Positions 52,761-64,000 are shown, numbered from the stretch's first letter. The stretch: DNA of 64,000 bases from Lithodes maja (GCA_037953745.1 JBAKBP010013033.1:1-64000), one strand, 5' to 3'. Made by a program: numbers and translations. The notes: generated from the letters alone by a model not told the origin.

Positions 52761-53251
52761 GGCGAACTCCACATAGGTGAACATAGGTAGGAGGTCTCCT
52801 GCCTCACCATCACCTACGATATTCATAGACTCGATAATGTTATGTGTTCGAAACGTGCATATTTCTGCCAACAGATGGCACACTGTGAGGTGTGTGGTTG
52901 TGAAGAAGGAGGGTGGTGGGGGAGAGTATAGGTTAGAGGTGTTAGGTGTCTGCAGGTGGGGGAAGGAGGGGACAACTTGTTTGAAGGTAAATATATTTGA
53001 CATCAGTTTTTTAAATTTTATATCATAATGATCCAAATTTCTAATTACTTGATGTGTTACGTTTGTAACACATTGAAAATGACATGATTAAAACACAACA
53101 CATTTGCAAACATTTAAAGCCATTATATGAGTAAACCTACACAATCCTTTAAAATAGAACCCTCTCTCTGGAGTAATAAATTCACATGTCAGAAAAATAA
53201 CGTGTTATTGATATTGAGACACAACAAACTTCTACTCATATAATTCTCTTT

Positions 53252-53303
<52 letters not shown>

Positions 53304-54117
53304 ATACTATCGTATATGACAGTAATTGACAGGGATATTCTACAGATCTACAACTTTTCAATTGTGGTATTTCTTTTGTTCTTACCTTAGTAACTCAGGG
53401 GACCTTACAGTTGTGCGGACAAGTGCTACTTTTATAATTGCGTGCAATTGATTTTCCTTCCCCTATATAATTCCACATTCCACAACTTTGTGTACCTGCT
53501 CTATAGCCGACCCAAGAAGAAGAAGAAAACAAAAAAAAGAGGTTGTGTGTGGATCCCACGGTCAAGCTTGTGAGATACAACGATTATTATATTAACCCTT
53601 TACTGTTCTAAATAGTTCATGAGTTCAATAGATCATTAAATCTCACGGCCAGGTTGGCCGTAACGAGCAGGTAAACAAAGTTGTGGAATTGGGAGGAGAA
53701 GGAAAACATATATTAAGCAATTACAAAAGTAGCACTACTCCGTAAGGTCCCATGAGTATGGTAAGAGAAAAATAAAAAAAAAAAATCCATAAGGCAGAAA
53801 TCCCGGAATTGAGAATTTGTATTTTTGTAGAACTACCTCATGTATATTTGAAAGAGGCATTAAATCGGTGATTATCGCTTATAATCATGGTAGGTGGCTT
53901 TTTCCAGATTTTGGATATAGCCACCGGTCAGCAAGAAGTGATGTGATGGGAAACTACTACACCTAACGACAGTTATTATTATAATAATTAATACAATTAA
54001 TATTACTAATAATACTACTAATAATAGATCGTAATAAGAATAGTATGTAATCTTACTCATAATACTACTACTAAAAATAATGAGTAAGTCTTTAACAATT
54101 ATCATTATTACTGGACA
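52761..54117. other. Spacer, no gene seen
   Basis: It contains a (TC)n array at 53255-53300 and TAATAA-rich DNA near 53970-54075. No coding motif was recognised. Confidence 0.5.
53255..53300. repeat. (TC)n microsatellite
   Basis: About 23 uninterrupted TC units. Confidence 0.97.
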
Positions 54118-54245
54118 AGCTACCCGCCCCAACCCAAACCCCACGCCATACCCCAACCGTACCCAACGCCCACCCCCACTCCGACCATACCTCATCCCTA
54201 CCCTACCCCACCCACAACCTTACCCAACTCAAGCCCTACCCAATT
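54118..54245. repeat. C-rich degenerate tract, part 1
   Basis: ACCC/AACCC/TACCC-rich sequence with only a few G. A 75-bp AT-rich interruption separates it from the stronger tract at 54327. Confidence 0.8.
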
Positions 54246-54326
54246 TTATATTTTATATATTATTATATTATGTATTTGCTGTAATATATATTTTGTGTAC
54301 TGCATTCTTGAATCTCAAAAATTAGG

Positions 54327-54609
54327 AAACTAATTCCCCCAACCCAATTTTACCTCACCCCCACCCAATCCTAACCCCCCCAACCCCCCATCCCAACCAT
54401 ACCCAACTCCCACCCCACCCCAAACTACCCAACCCACCACCCTACCCCACCCCACCCTTATCCTAACCCTACCCAACTCCCACCCAAACCCTACCCCACC
54501 CCCATCCTAACCCTACTCCACTCCCCTCCCCTCCCCTCCCCCCCCACCCCCACCCCAACCTTACCCAAATCCCTCCCCCCCCCCCCCCACTCCAATCTAC
54601 ACAAAATAT
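54327..54609. repeat. G-free C-rich tract, part 2
   Basis: 283 bases with no G at all, made of irregular CCCCA, CCCTA, CCTAACCC and C-runs up to 14. The complementary strand is G-rich and could form quadruplexes. Occasional CCTAA units recall the arthropod telomere repeat, but there is no regular array. Confidence 0.93.
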
Positions 54610-54727
54610 GTAGTGTGGCGAGAGGACCTTCGACAAGAATCATAAACTTTGAATGGACAATGTGCTAGGAAGAACTTGTGTTGAATGACCCTTCTGTTAG
54701 TGTTTAATTCGGCAGTGTAGCGCTGGA

Positions 54728-55300
54728 GTGTGTGAATGAATTCTGCTACTTGGGCAATACGGTTTCCGCCGGAAGTGGTGCTGAAGCTGGTTCCATTGAT
54801 AGAGTCAGATTTGGCTGGGGGAAGTTTAGAGAGCTGTTGCTACTCTTGACCATGAGAGGACTCGTAATTTACCTTAAAGGGAAGGTGTACACCTCGTGTG
54901 TTAGGAGTGCGATGACTTATGCAGATGTGGCCGGAGAAAGCGGAGGACATCATTAGAATGGAACAGAATGAGAAGAGAATGGTGAAATGGATTTGTGGGG
55001 ATAACCTCAGGGATGCGGTATCAAATGAGAATTTAGAAGGCGTCTGGACATTAGGAGTATTGTGCGGTGGTGCGCACTAGCCGACTGGTTTGGTTTGGAG
55101 AAGTGGAGAGAATGGGTGATCCGAACTGGGTGAAGAAATGCCGGACTGTGAACATGGGGAAGCTGCGCGTAGGGGTAAACTTAGAAAGACGTGGGATCAG
55201 GTACTTCAGTCCGATCTCAAAATAAAGAACTTGACAACAGAGGCAGCCCATGACAGGGTCGCCTGGAATTCCACCATTTATGATGTGAGTGAGACTGTAA
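54728..55300 (+). pseudogene. LINE RT C-terminal fragment, decayed
   Basis: A plus-strand segment with NEFCYLGNTVSAGSGAEAGS, RFGWGKFRELL and GKVYTSCVRSAM near 54735-54930. In other frames EQNEKRMVKWICGDNLRD follows (about 54965-55015), and later RGKLRKTWDQVLQSDLKIKN (about 55165-55230). In intact relatives these blocks read FCYLG, then C-V-R-S-x-M-x-Y-G-S-E, then R-x-V-R-W-x-C, then R-P-x-K-T-W. Frameshifts separate them. The fragment likely belongs to the same family as the minus-strand remnant at 56614-57607, which carries the upstream part of such a protein. Confidence 0.75.
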
Positions 55301-56252
55301 CCACACTCTCTGTGGACGAAGTGGTCTTTAAACTTGTATGTATGTTTGTAGGCCTATGTATGTATAACAGAACAGTGAAATTAAATATTGAAAGAAGCTC
55401 GATTATAAAAAAGTTGTGTTAGCCATTATTTGATCAGAGCTATTATAATTGGGTTAACATTAATGTTATCTTTATTTGCGTTCGATACAAATACATATAT
55501 AGGTATAGTAATTACTGGCTAGCATACTGTATAGTCATTGTTTAAAGCTATATAACTCCTACAGCCATTCACTCTAGTCTAGCCAAGCTGCCAAGTATCA
55601 GCATGTGTTTGCTTACATATCATTCTACCAGTGTATCTGCAATCTAATATGGTCAGAACTCACGAACGCCAACAGTCGCATGTGACCTCGTAGTTAACCT
55701 GAGGAATGCAATAGACATGTATTTGAAAGGTCCAACAGCGTTAAGGATTTAGCTTCAATTCGGACAAAAAAAATTATTTTTACCATATAAAGCAACATTA
55801 CTGCACCATATGCACATCTTATGCTTGTCTAATAAACATGTGAACATTCAAGAACCAGAAACTAGGTGCAAAGAGCAAATATCCAGTGAAAAACTGTATC
55901 ATTGTAGCTGGAGGTAAACAGTTGTGTACGGGGCAGAGCGACAGAGGTGTGCTCTCTCTGAAGTCTCCCGAGACTCTGACGGCTCCAGCTGTTTTCTCGC
56001 GCATGTATGAGGGGAGGTAGGGGAGGTGCAGAAGAGGGTGACTGAATGTATTTGAGGTGGAAGGGAGTAAGTATAGGGAATGGGGGAGGGAACAAATATA
56101 ATATAGGAGTAGGGTGGAACTTAAGGGAGAAGGGGGGAGGGGTTGGGTGGAGGGGGAGACACATGTATAAGGAAAAGAGGAGGTGGTGAAAAGGATACAT
56201 GCCACCAATCACATATTGCTTCCACTTCACCAGCACTGGTGCATTTTTTTTT
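55301..56252. other. Spacer, no gene seen
   Basis: No recognised feature. A G-rich strip lies at about 56010-56165. Confidence 0.5.
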
Positions 56253-56573
56253 TTAACCCCTACTGTACCATAGGGTACTAGCATAGATGTACCCCCCAGT
56301 CCCAGGCAATGTGACCAAAATGGCTTCAGAGGCAAGATATAACAACCTCCCACCTCAAAAGATGGAGTAATACTGCCTCTCCCAGCATGTGGGGGCTTGC
56401 TTATAAGCTGAGAAGTGTTGCCTAGGTCTTAGAGCAGTTGTGGTACCAGGTACTGCCTGATACTGGCAGTTCCAAGGATCGTATATTATTGACGGTTGGA
56501 AGCCGTTGCTGGGACTGGGGGAGTGATTTATCTACTGACGGATCTCTGCCGTCGCTGGTACTGAACGGGTTAA
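56253..56573 (+). mobile_element. piggyBac-like MITE, family C, copy 2
   Basis: 321 bp from TTAACCCCTACTGTACCAT to TGGTACTGAACGGGTTAA. The ends are imperfect inverted repeats with TTAA at both boundaries. Non-coding. The left part resembles 17395-17480. Confidence 0.8.
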
Positions 56574-56613
56574 GTGTCAGATTCCGGAAGGAACGTTGCA
56601 TTCGCAGGGTAAA

Positions 56614-57607
56614 TCATTCCAAGAGGAACCTTGCAGACTTTGGGTTAAGGTAAAATATGCATTGTACTGTACCAAGGTTAAGAAAAACTTTGTAGATATT
56701 CAGCCTCAGGGGTGAAAATCTATTGAACCTCTCTTGCAGTTGCCTTAGTATGAAGATAACATTAGTTGTGCCACATCCAGGCATAAATCCAAACTGCATG
56801 TCGCTGATGGCAAACACTTTTCCTGATCATTCATTCAAAGACCCTTTCACTGACTTTCATGACTTGGCCGAGCATTTTCAAACCCATATAAATTCCACTG
56901 TATTAAGAATGACCCTTGCCTTTGTACATATTTACTAAAACACTTTTTTTTGCCGTACATCAGGAATGTTTTCCTCCTTTATGATAGCATTAATCAGCTC
57001 TGTGCCCAATTTTTCCCCAATATCTCCAACTGCCTTTAGGATCTCATCGACTTTGCCGGAGCTCCCAGCGGCTTTACTGGATTTAATTCTATCTATAGCA
57101 CTTTTTGTCACGGCATCATACCCTATCAAAGACATGGGGCCCTGTACTGGGTCTGCAGCGCTGAAGTGTTCTCTATTCCATTCAAACTCCACCTTAAGCA
57201 ATGTTTCATAATGCTCCTTCCATGCCTCTCTTCGTTTTCTGATAAAACAATCATGCCACTGACATTATTTATACATCGTAGATCCACAACATCCTAGCTA
57301 CAGTCCCTCATATTATTAGGTAGTATAAATCTCATTGTTATTATTAGTGCTACCGACTTGTTCTATCACGTTATCATGTATGGTTTTCTTTGCCCTGAAG
57401 ACCTCTTTTCTAGCATTACGTTTGGCGGACAGATATTCTTCCTTGCTGCCACCTTCCTGCCATACTTTGAACCATGTTTTCTTATCTCTGACTACAGCTT
57501 CAACATCGTTGTTCCACCACCTTCCAGGACAACTCATGTCTGGGTGGTCGCTTTTATTTTGTTGCTATAGAATTTGTCTGCATCACCGAAGAGGCTGCAT
57601 TCTATAA
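56614..57607 (-). pseudogene. LINE, endonuclease-RT linker and RT start, decayed
   Basis: Minus-strand blocks in order are PGRWWNNDVEAVVRDKKTW, EEYLSAKRNARKEVFRAKK (57537-57400) and KREAWKEHYETLL-type sequence near 57240-57210. VEFEWNREHFSAADPVQGPM, KSSKAAGSSGKVDEILKAVG (57195-57020) and NIPDVRQKKVF follow. The RT block MQFGFMPGCGTTNVIFILRQ is near 56797-56740. After that the catalytic Asp regions are absent or unreadable. Stops and shifts break the frame. The wording matches the family that ends in the FCYLG...RPRKTW module at 54728-55300. Confidence 0.78.
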
Positions 57608-58132
57608 AGTTCCATTTGCTGTTAACATCACCTGGAACAGCATCATTGCATAGCGGAATCTGTCTCTGTACTCCTCATTTTCTAAAAAAAAAAAAAAAAA
57701 ATCCTTTTTTGGCAAATGTACTTCTTTCTCACAGGAACTCTGGTTAGGCACATATCACACGTTGTAGTTTATGTTTGGGGATGCATTCTTCACCCGGTAT
57801 TATCTTAGTACAGCCACTCAACAAAATAAATAATAATTCTCCTATAATTCATTATAAAATTACTTACCTGGAAATGGTTTGATAGATGTAATTTTACATA
57901 TACTAATCATAAAAAGATGTATATAATTAAATGACAAACAAAATATGTCCACAAAATAATCCACCTGATTGTATTTGTATACCAAAATACCCAAGAAGTC
58001 CAGGAACATTTATAAGTGACTGTACCTGATGTTCTAATCGGTCCATCTTTCATTCTGTTTTTACCAAGCATTAATTACCATCCACACATTTGTTAAACAT
58101 ATACAGTATACTGTATACGAATAGGGGATGAA
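57608..58132. other. Spacer, no gene seen
   Basis: An A-run lies at about 57685-57702. No other signal. Confidence 0.5.
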
Positions 58133-58668
58133 GGGGAGGTGTGGTTGAGTGGTCTTGCCACTGGACTGGTAATAACAATGGTCCCGTGTTCGAATCCCGA
58201 TGTGTCAATGGGAAGATATTATTCGGATGGAATTTGTGCTGTACCTATTATCAGTGCATTACCACAAAGCCCACCGACATGCGAAAAAAAAATACCCTCA
58301 TTGTCCCCTGATTAAATAGCACTGTATTAATATTTCCATATTCAAAACATGCTACAGGGGGGCAATGCCTAGCGAGTTAATTGCTCAATAGGTGGCGTTC
58401 AGAGAGTGAGGGTCCGGGTGTTGGAGATGAGACAGTGAAACACAAAGGCAAAGCAAATTTCAGAGATGGGGCTGCTTCGAGCCGTGAGTGGGCAACCAAG
58501 CACCGAGCGTCTGCGAAGGCAAAATGGCGAAGGCTGGTTACAGCTGTAAGTGCTACACATGTCTCGCTCCCTAGACTGGAAGGAGACCTCACGGGTTTCA
58601 CCATGTTGAGTGGTAGAATGTACACACGCTCAGCATATGCCTGAGAGGGAGTAGTTGGAATATAGGAT
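58133..58668 (+). mobile_element. tRNA-derived SINE, long, second copy
   Basis: The head GGTGTGGTTGAGTGGTCTTG (A-box region) and GTGTTCGAATCCCG (B box, near 58190) form a tRNA-like polymerase III promoter. The body matches the minus-strand copy at 14820-15368 throughout, to GTTGGAATATAGG near 58665. This copy lacks a clean poly(A). Its mismatches and indels against the other copy are scattered, so it is old. Confidence 0.8.
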
Positions 58669-59499
58669 AAACAAAGATAATATAAAAAGATGGAGACTTG
58701 ACTGACGGACATATAAAGGGAGACATACAGTTATTGTTATGCCAAGGCACTGGAGTTCTCGAATAGGGGCTCCAATCCTGATGCTATTCTTGACTAGTGT
58801 GCTGGCTTAATAATCCAGAAGGGTTGATAGCCTCTGAAGTCCTATTTTAACCTATTTTAACTTGTTATGCCACTATTATTGAGGCTTGAGTGAGTGAGTT
58901 GTTCAATAGGCTTGGCCGGAAATAAGTTACAGTAGACTCAGGATAAAGAGTAAAAGAATGCAAGATCCAATTGGGCTTCATGTAGGTTTCTTTTATTATA
59001 TTAAAGTTGCAAACAGACAGTCATGATTTATATAACAAATAGAGAAACTAACAATGGCTATACAATTATAAACGAGTAGTCAAGGAAGCAGTTCACGATT
59101 ATAGTTCCAACAAGCCTTCTCCTAAAACTCTCATTAATTAATATCAAACTGGACCACCTGAAGGATTACCTAACAACGCACACACGTGTGCGCTTAGAGC
59201 CACGCACAAGGGGCCGCTTGGAACGAAGGGGACAAATGGGGCAATCGGAGAGCCAGTAGGTAGATAAGCCGGGCGTTAGTAAGTGGTAACGAGGTTAATT
59301 AGTAAAGCAGCTCAGGGGTGGAGGGAGAGAGAGACGCCATGGGAATCTGTACTGCTTCGCAGTAACCAATTTAAAAAGGAAAGGCAGTGTGGCGAATTTA
59401 AATGAAATATATAACATTGCTCTGTTTTGAACTAGACTGGTCTGAACTCCACTTTGAACGGATTTCGGTGGGTTCTCTCCAAGAACTTTGAGACACATT
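58669..59499. other. Spacer, no gene seen
   Basis: No conserved motif was recognised. It forms the left flank of the LINE at 59511. The right flank resumes at 60402. Confidence 0.5.
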
Positions 59500-59510
59500 A
59501 AAATAACAAT

Positions 59511-60401
59511 CTATCTATCTATCTATATGCTCAGGCCCAATCCCCATTTTGGGGGTAGCCGACTCAAGACAGAGCAAGAACAGGGAAAACACAAAAACAT
59601 CATAAAACAAAAAATAAACACAGATAAAAAACACAAACTCTCACACATCCAGGTCACCCAGGAGAAGACCCAGAGACCAGGGTTACCAAGGTCGCTCCAG
59701 CACTCCCCCGGCCCCTGACCACCCGGAGAGGTTCCGATCTCGGCAGGCAGACATGCAGCGGAGCCAAAGCCACAAGCCCTCCCACCACACTTCCAGGCAC
59801 ACCCTTCATATTAATCGTCTCCCCGGGCCAGGCGCCTGATGGACTATTATCTAGTCCAACTTGCGCCCGACCCCTTACTCCAAATGACCACGTGTTCACT
59901 CAACTATTCACAAGCATTCTCCATTCACTCTTGTCCACCACCACTTCCCCTGCCTGATCTATAGTCATTCCTCTATCATCCAAAGCCTTTCTTACACAGT
60001 CTCTCCATCTCAATGGGGGTCTTCCTGCCCTTCTATCTCCCCTTGTATCTGACTCACATATTCTCTTTGTAAGCCTTTCATCTCCCATTCGTTCAACATG
60101 ACCATACCAGCTCAGCACCCTTCTGTCCACTCTGGCTGACAAATGTTCCTGCTGCCCCACTCTCCTACGTATCTCTTCATTCCTCAATCTGTCTCTACGA
60201 GTAACTCCACACATACTCCTCAAGCAGCTCATCTCCATCACATCCAGCCCTCTTTTCTCCTTTTTCTTCAGAGCCCATGTCTCAGCCCCATACATCACTG
60301 TTGGCACAACAATTCCTTGATACAGTGCACTTTTTACTTTCACTCCGAGATTTCTCGTCTTCCACATACTTCCCATTGCTCCGAAAACCTTCCTTCCTTG
60401 T
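59511..60401 (-). mobile_element. RTE-like LINE 3' end with 11-bp target duplication
   Basis: The minus-strand frame 60376-59900 encodes the RT C-terminus: VKSALYQGIVVPTVMYGAET, then DVMEMSCLRSMCGVTRRDRL, RRVLSWYGHVERMGDERLTK and RRAGRPPLRWRDCVRKALDD. It is intact to its stop. The 3' UTR follows, and the tail is (CTAT)n on + at 59511-59527. AAAATAACAAT occurs at 59500-59510 and again at 60402-60412, which gives an 11-bp target duplication and defines both ends. Thus 891 bp were inserted after 5' truncation. It is related to, but not the same as, the family at 1-1915. Confidence 0.92.
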
Positions 60402-60412
60402 AAAATAACAAT

Positions 60413-60744
60413 ACATACGCAAATCTATACATGGATAATCGCACCTCCCCAACGCTTTCCTATTACTAAAGACACTACAATAAACGCTTGACGGTACGCA
60501 ATTACTTAATGTGGGCTCTTCGATCAATTATGCGACACTCAAGCGGCTAGACTAATTATGATAAAACGAGGTTAGGAATTCCCGGGATACCAACTCTGGG
60601 AATAATTAACTCTTAATCTCCGCTTTGACACTAGCACTTAGGAGAATCAAATAGAGCACACAACTGGGTATCCCAGAAATAATGATACACTATCTATAAC
60701 ACTAGTCAACACATAAGGCACTAGAAAGAATCCTAACTCTTAGA

Positions 60745-60787
<43 letters not shown>

Positions 60788-61014
60788 CTGTATATATATA
60801 AAACATGGTCGTTCCGGGATGCTTGTACCTAGTCTGAACACTGAATGCGCGCTTGCAAATATCTCAATATTGGAAAAGTGCTCATAACCAAAGCAACCCT
60901 GTTCAAACAATCAAATACTGAATTACCTATAATGTGTGTAGCTAGCGTAAACAAGGAACCATCACATACAAAGATATTGATGCTAGCGGCACTTGTAGCG
61001 AGCGCAACACTGAA

Positions 61015-61052
<38 letters not shown>

Positions 61053-61674
61053 CTAAAGAGTACTTATAAGTAGTACAAACAATGGGGAGCCCTGAGATAC
61101 ACCACTATGGGCCTCGGAGATACACTTCTCACCGAAACGAATGGATACCAGTTTACACTATTTAGGGATTACTACATAAGCGGCACTCAACCAGCACTAC
61201 CAATCAAAATCATCCAAATGTTTATTGTCAAGCTAGTTTGAGTAAAGGACAGTTGTCCTTAAAAAGTGGTCCAAATTGAGGCTTCGTATATACTTTTAAT
61301 TCAGTAATTGATATCCTATAATCGCTTGAGTCTTTCATTCTACTGTCACCAACCATTCATTCACATCCATGCACTGTAAATCGAATCAATTTCAGCGGAC
61401 TTCATTTTAAAAAGTTTCCCAATTGGCGCTGACAAGTCCCGGCTGGTCCAAATCCTGCCAGTCAGCTTTTCTTCAATACCAGACGCTATTTGTTTTGTTC
61501 CACTTCCATTGGCTGACAGCTTCCGGATAAACCCTTCCAAACGATAGCGTCACTTGAATTTGACTCTGGTTAACACTAGGATATTTTACTAAGTTCATGA
61601 AGGACTTCTGTTCATTATTGGCAGTAGTTTTGTTTTTCACATAATTATATAATAAGCAGAATATAGATAGACCG
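60413..61674. other. Spacer with two (TA)n arrays, no gene seen
   Basis: (TA)n at about 60750-60786 and 61018-61050. Otherwise AT-rich with no recognised gene. Confidence 0.55.
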
Positions 61675-62046
61675 CTAAGGAGAGACTGGCCGTTTGTTTG
61701 GTCTATTAATTAATGTATTCATATATTTTTTTAGTTTCCTCCCTAGACCTCCATCAAGCTTAGAAAAACACCCCCTAGACCACCTCATCAAGATAAATGT
61801 GTACATTTTTTGGTAGAAAAATGTCCCGGCCGAAGGCCGGTTCCTCTTAAAATTGCAGGCTCGCTATCGCTCGCCAGAAAATAATATACACCTAAATGGC
61901 ACGAAAGGTCTTAAAATTTACAACGAAATGGGGCGAAAGGTGTTAAAATCGCCAAACTAATGAGCCGAACATCTCATAATCTCAACACTAGTGGGGCTAA
62001 ACATTAGGGAGAAGGAGGTCCAGAAAAGCGGTCTGTCTCCCCTTAA
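61675..62046 (-). mobile_element. TTAA-bounded hairpin MITE, copy 5
   Basis: 372 bp in reverse orientation, from CTAAGGAGAGACTGGCCG to GGTCTGTCTCCCCTTAA. It has all interior landmarks: CCTCCCTAGACCTCCATCAA, GGCTCGCTATCGCTCGCCAG, TGTCCCGGCCGAAGGCCGG. Confidence 0.88.
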
Positions 62047-62405
62047 GCTACGACATCACTTTCATAGTATTCTGGTTAAATTTGGTCGATTTACTCAGCT
62101 AAGGAAAACCACTTGTTGGCAGCGGTGTAAAATAAAATGTCAATAAACTCTGAGGCCTCTATGTTATATAGTTTATCTAATCAATCATTCAGCCAACCTT
62201 GTCTCTATAATATCCACATGTTTTGCACTTACTATATAATGGTTGACAATTTCTGGGTAAAAATGTCATGTTGGTTCGCGAATATTAGACAGGCTTCCTG
62301 AGGATTTTAGTAGGGGTTGTGTTTAAAATGGGAGGAGTTTTAGTTTGTTGTCTACAGATAGTCTACTGTACATGTGTGTGTGTGTGTGTGGTATATATAT
62401 AATTA
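62047..62405. other. Spacer, no gene seen
   Basis: A short (GT)n lies at about 62374-62392. No other signal. Confidence 0.5.
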
Positions 62406-62545
62406 AAATTGCTTCAAACTCCATGTGTTCAAGCATATTGACTCGAACGTCCCTTGATGTTGGCCCTGTCACTCTTTCAACTCAGGGGGAGGCACTCGTT
62501 ACAGGCAGTTCTGCCTTTTGTCTCCCTCACTCACATAGACAAAAG
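62406..62545 (+). mobile_element. LINE-B 3' terminus, extreme 5' truncation
   Basis: 140 bp match the end of LINE-B: AAATTGCTTCAAACTC, CGAACGTCCCTTGAT, TTGGCCCTGTCACTCTTTCA and CCCTCACTCACATAGA. A (TA)n and (GA)n array replaces the poly(A) tail. Confidence 0.88.

Positions 62546-62548
<3 letters not shown>

Positions 62549-62641
<93 letters not shown>
62549..62641. repeat. (TA)n followed by (GA)n microsatellite
   Basis: About 17 TA units, then about 29 GA units. Open frames across it are artefacts. Confidence 0.98.
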
Positions 62642-62644
<3 letters not shown>

Positions 62645-62880
62645 TTAACCCAATCAGAGTGGGTGATTTTCCGCTATAATAGGGATCATTGAGGCACTCC
62701 TGATTGCTTATCCCATTCAATACCGGTGAAGTTTTTTTCGCTATATTTTGGCAACTATTAGATTATTTTATTAATTTTAGATGATTGTATCCATACCCGC
62801 AGCGTTACTACAGACATTGGCAATATTCACTAATAGTTAGCAATATTCCGCTACATTTGCCTTTGGCAAGACCACCCATT
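62645..62880 (+). repeat. TTAA-starting dispersed repeat, family E, copy 2, with family B piece
   Basis: TTAACCCAATCAGAGTGGGT, TTTTCCGCTATAATAGGGA and GGCACTCCTGATTGCTTA match the copy at 48711. A family B-like segment (CCATTCAATACCGGTGAAG, GGCAACTATTAGAT) lies at about 62712-62765. After it the family E blocks resume (ACAGACATTGGCAATATTC, CATTTGCCTTTGGCAA). Confidence 0.6.
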
Positions 62881-62953
62881 GAATTGAAAATGGCTTTATA
62901 AAAAATATTTAATCGCTTTTCCTAGTATACAGTTATAGACCATCATCAGTTTG

Positions 62954-63188
62954 TTAACCCTCTCCGACATATGACGCGTTTTTTAGCCTATTGGGGATAC
63001 TTTACAGCCTTTGTTACCATCATAGGTATTTAGAAACCTTTAGTTTAGTTACTTCAACCTCTGCAATTGTCTTTGAGTTAGCTGTGGGCAGAAAACTAAT
63101 TTTGGAGAGGTAATTATAAGAGTGAGAGAACTCTATTTCTTATTGCTAATCTGGCACCCTTTGCATCATAAATGCGTGAAAGGGTTAA
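62954..63188 (-). mobile_element. piggyBac-like MITE, family A, copy 2
   Basis: 235 bp from TTAACCCTCTCCGACATATG to CATAAATGCGTGAAAGGGTTAA. It is in reverse orientation to the copy at 16566-16800 and has the same length. Both TTAA boundaries are intact. Confidence 0.9.
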
Positions 63189-64000
63189 CAGGCTGAGCAA
63201 TAATTTTTTTTTGTATAAAATAAAAAAATCATGCTCATTCCAGATGTTTCAACAGACTGTATTTATCATCAATAGTTGTTATATATTAACAAGATAATAA
63301 TCACTATTTGATCAGCAAAAAATAGCCATGTGTAACCAAAATATAAATTTGACATCGATGTTGAGCAACATAAATTACCGGTACGTTTAATACAATGTAT
63401 TATATCTCAATAGCAGGAGGTAAGGCAAATCTACAATACATACTGTATATTACAGTAGCAAAACTAACAACAAATTAAATAATCATCGTAAAATTGATGC
63501 GGACAAAATGTTTTATGTTTATATATATGAAATAAATAGAATTTCTCACACATTTTCCAAAATCCAATCAGATTATGCTTATCATCAATAGTATATTTGA
63601 TATGAATATAATATCACTAGAATATATCCTTGCGGTTCTCGCTCGCACTCGTACGACCATGCAACATTTTTGGTTTATTTTGGTCTAAGGTGTTTTAGAG
63701 TTATAAGTTATAGTGATATATAGAGCTTATTGTATGAGAAAGATAATATATACAAACCCGAAGTCCCTGCTTCTAATGTTTGATTTTATATAATTATATA
63801 GAAATACGCATTCGTCAGACTTGATTCGTAGCACTCATAACTGTTTGAAAATAATGATTATTGGCCACTTAAATGTGCACAGGTTAATATCAAGCTTATT
63901 GGTGAACTGATGAACTCTAAAGCAGGCTACAGTTGCTAGCATTTGTTCTTCCACACGAGACATTTTAGGGGCGTCATTTCAGTCTTGATTTCTGCAGCAA
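63189..64000. other. AT-rich spacer, no gene seen
   Basis: No conserved motif was recognised. Two short blocks containing TTATCATCAATAGT (about 63265 and 63580) resemble one another. Confidence 0.5.

Noticed and set aside
52777..53028. Plus-strand frame of 83 codons downstream of the LINE at 51474
   Set aside because: It has no conserved motif, overlaps an equally open antisense frame, and lies in sequence with no other gene signal.
54118..54609. True interstitial telomere array
   Set aside because: CCTAA units occur but are neither regular nor tandem. The tract is better described as degenerate C-rich sequence.
58133..58205. Possible tRNA gene
   Set aside because: A and B boxes are visible, but no complete cloverleaf with acceptor stem was found, and the sequence continues into a 450-bp body repeated at 14820-15368. 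It is a SINE head.

Overview
The window is eukaryotic, repeat-dominated DNA, most likely from an arthropod and perhaps a decapod crustacean. That is an inference from the mix of CR1-like, Jockey-like and RTE-like LINEs, a Penelope-like element, Ty3/gypsy, piggyBac, Harbinger and Tc1-like remnants, and the very high density of (TA)n, (GT)n, (GA)n and (GATA)n microsatellites. I found no convincing host protein gene, rRNA or stand-alone tRNA gene. Almost every long open frame belongs to a mobile element.

Layout. 1-5.7 kb: decayed RTE-like LINE (+), decayed Tc1-like transposase (-), a TTAA-bounded hairpin MITE, and microsatellites. 5.7-10.3 kb: a 35-bp minisatellite abutting a nearly complete two-ORF LINE (-) whose ORFs meet at TAATG. 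11.6-12.9 kb: 5'-truncated Penelope-like element with a GIY-YIG endonuclease ORF between two inverted 260-bp terminal repeats that carry hammerhead-like motifs. 13.2-19.5 kb: two Harbinger remnants, several piggyBac-like MITEs, tRNA-derived SINEs, and a nested LINE 3' end. 20-24.7 kb: 48-bp minisatellite, unclassified repeat modules, another MITE, a CR1 3' end and a near-palindromic MITE.

24.8-35.1 kb: a CR1-like LINE (-) with an SGNH-hydrolase ORF1, split by a Jockey-like LINE (LINE-B). Further LINE-B copies lie at 24.85-26.04, 34.3-35.1 and 62.4-62.5 kb. 35.5-36.4 kb: another dead LINE.

37.3-45.5 kb: a complete-looking Ty3/gypsy insertion with two 1842-bp LTRs that look identical, a CCAA target duplication, PBS and PPT. 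Its single long ORF encodes Gag and protease but keeps only scraps of RT, RNase H and perhaps integrase. It looks like a young non-autonomous element. 45.7-47.2 kb: a decayed piggyBac (PGBD-like) transposase. 48-64 kb: further LINE fragments, MITEs, a 283-bp stretch without a single G on the + strand, a 536-bp SINE homologous to the one at 14.8 kb, and AT-rich unannotated DNA.

How the parts relate. The short TTAA-bounded elements have no coding capacity, and those starting CCC look like piggyBac-mobilised MITEs. Two insertion sites have an unoccupied paralogous site elsewhere in the window, which shows the TTAA duplication directly. The LINEs could supply machinery for the SINEs, but no pairing by shared 3' end is visible. 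Most elements are broken. The freshest are the gypsy element and LINE-B.
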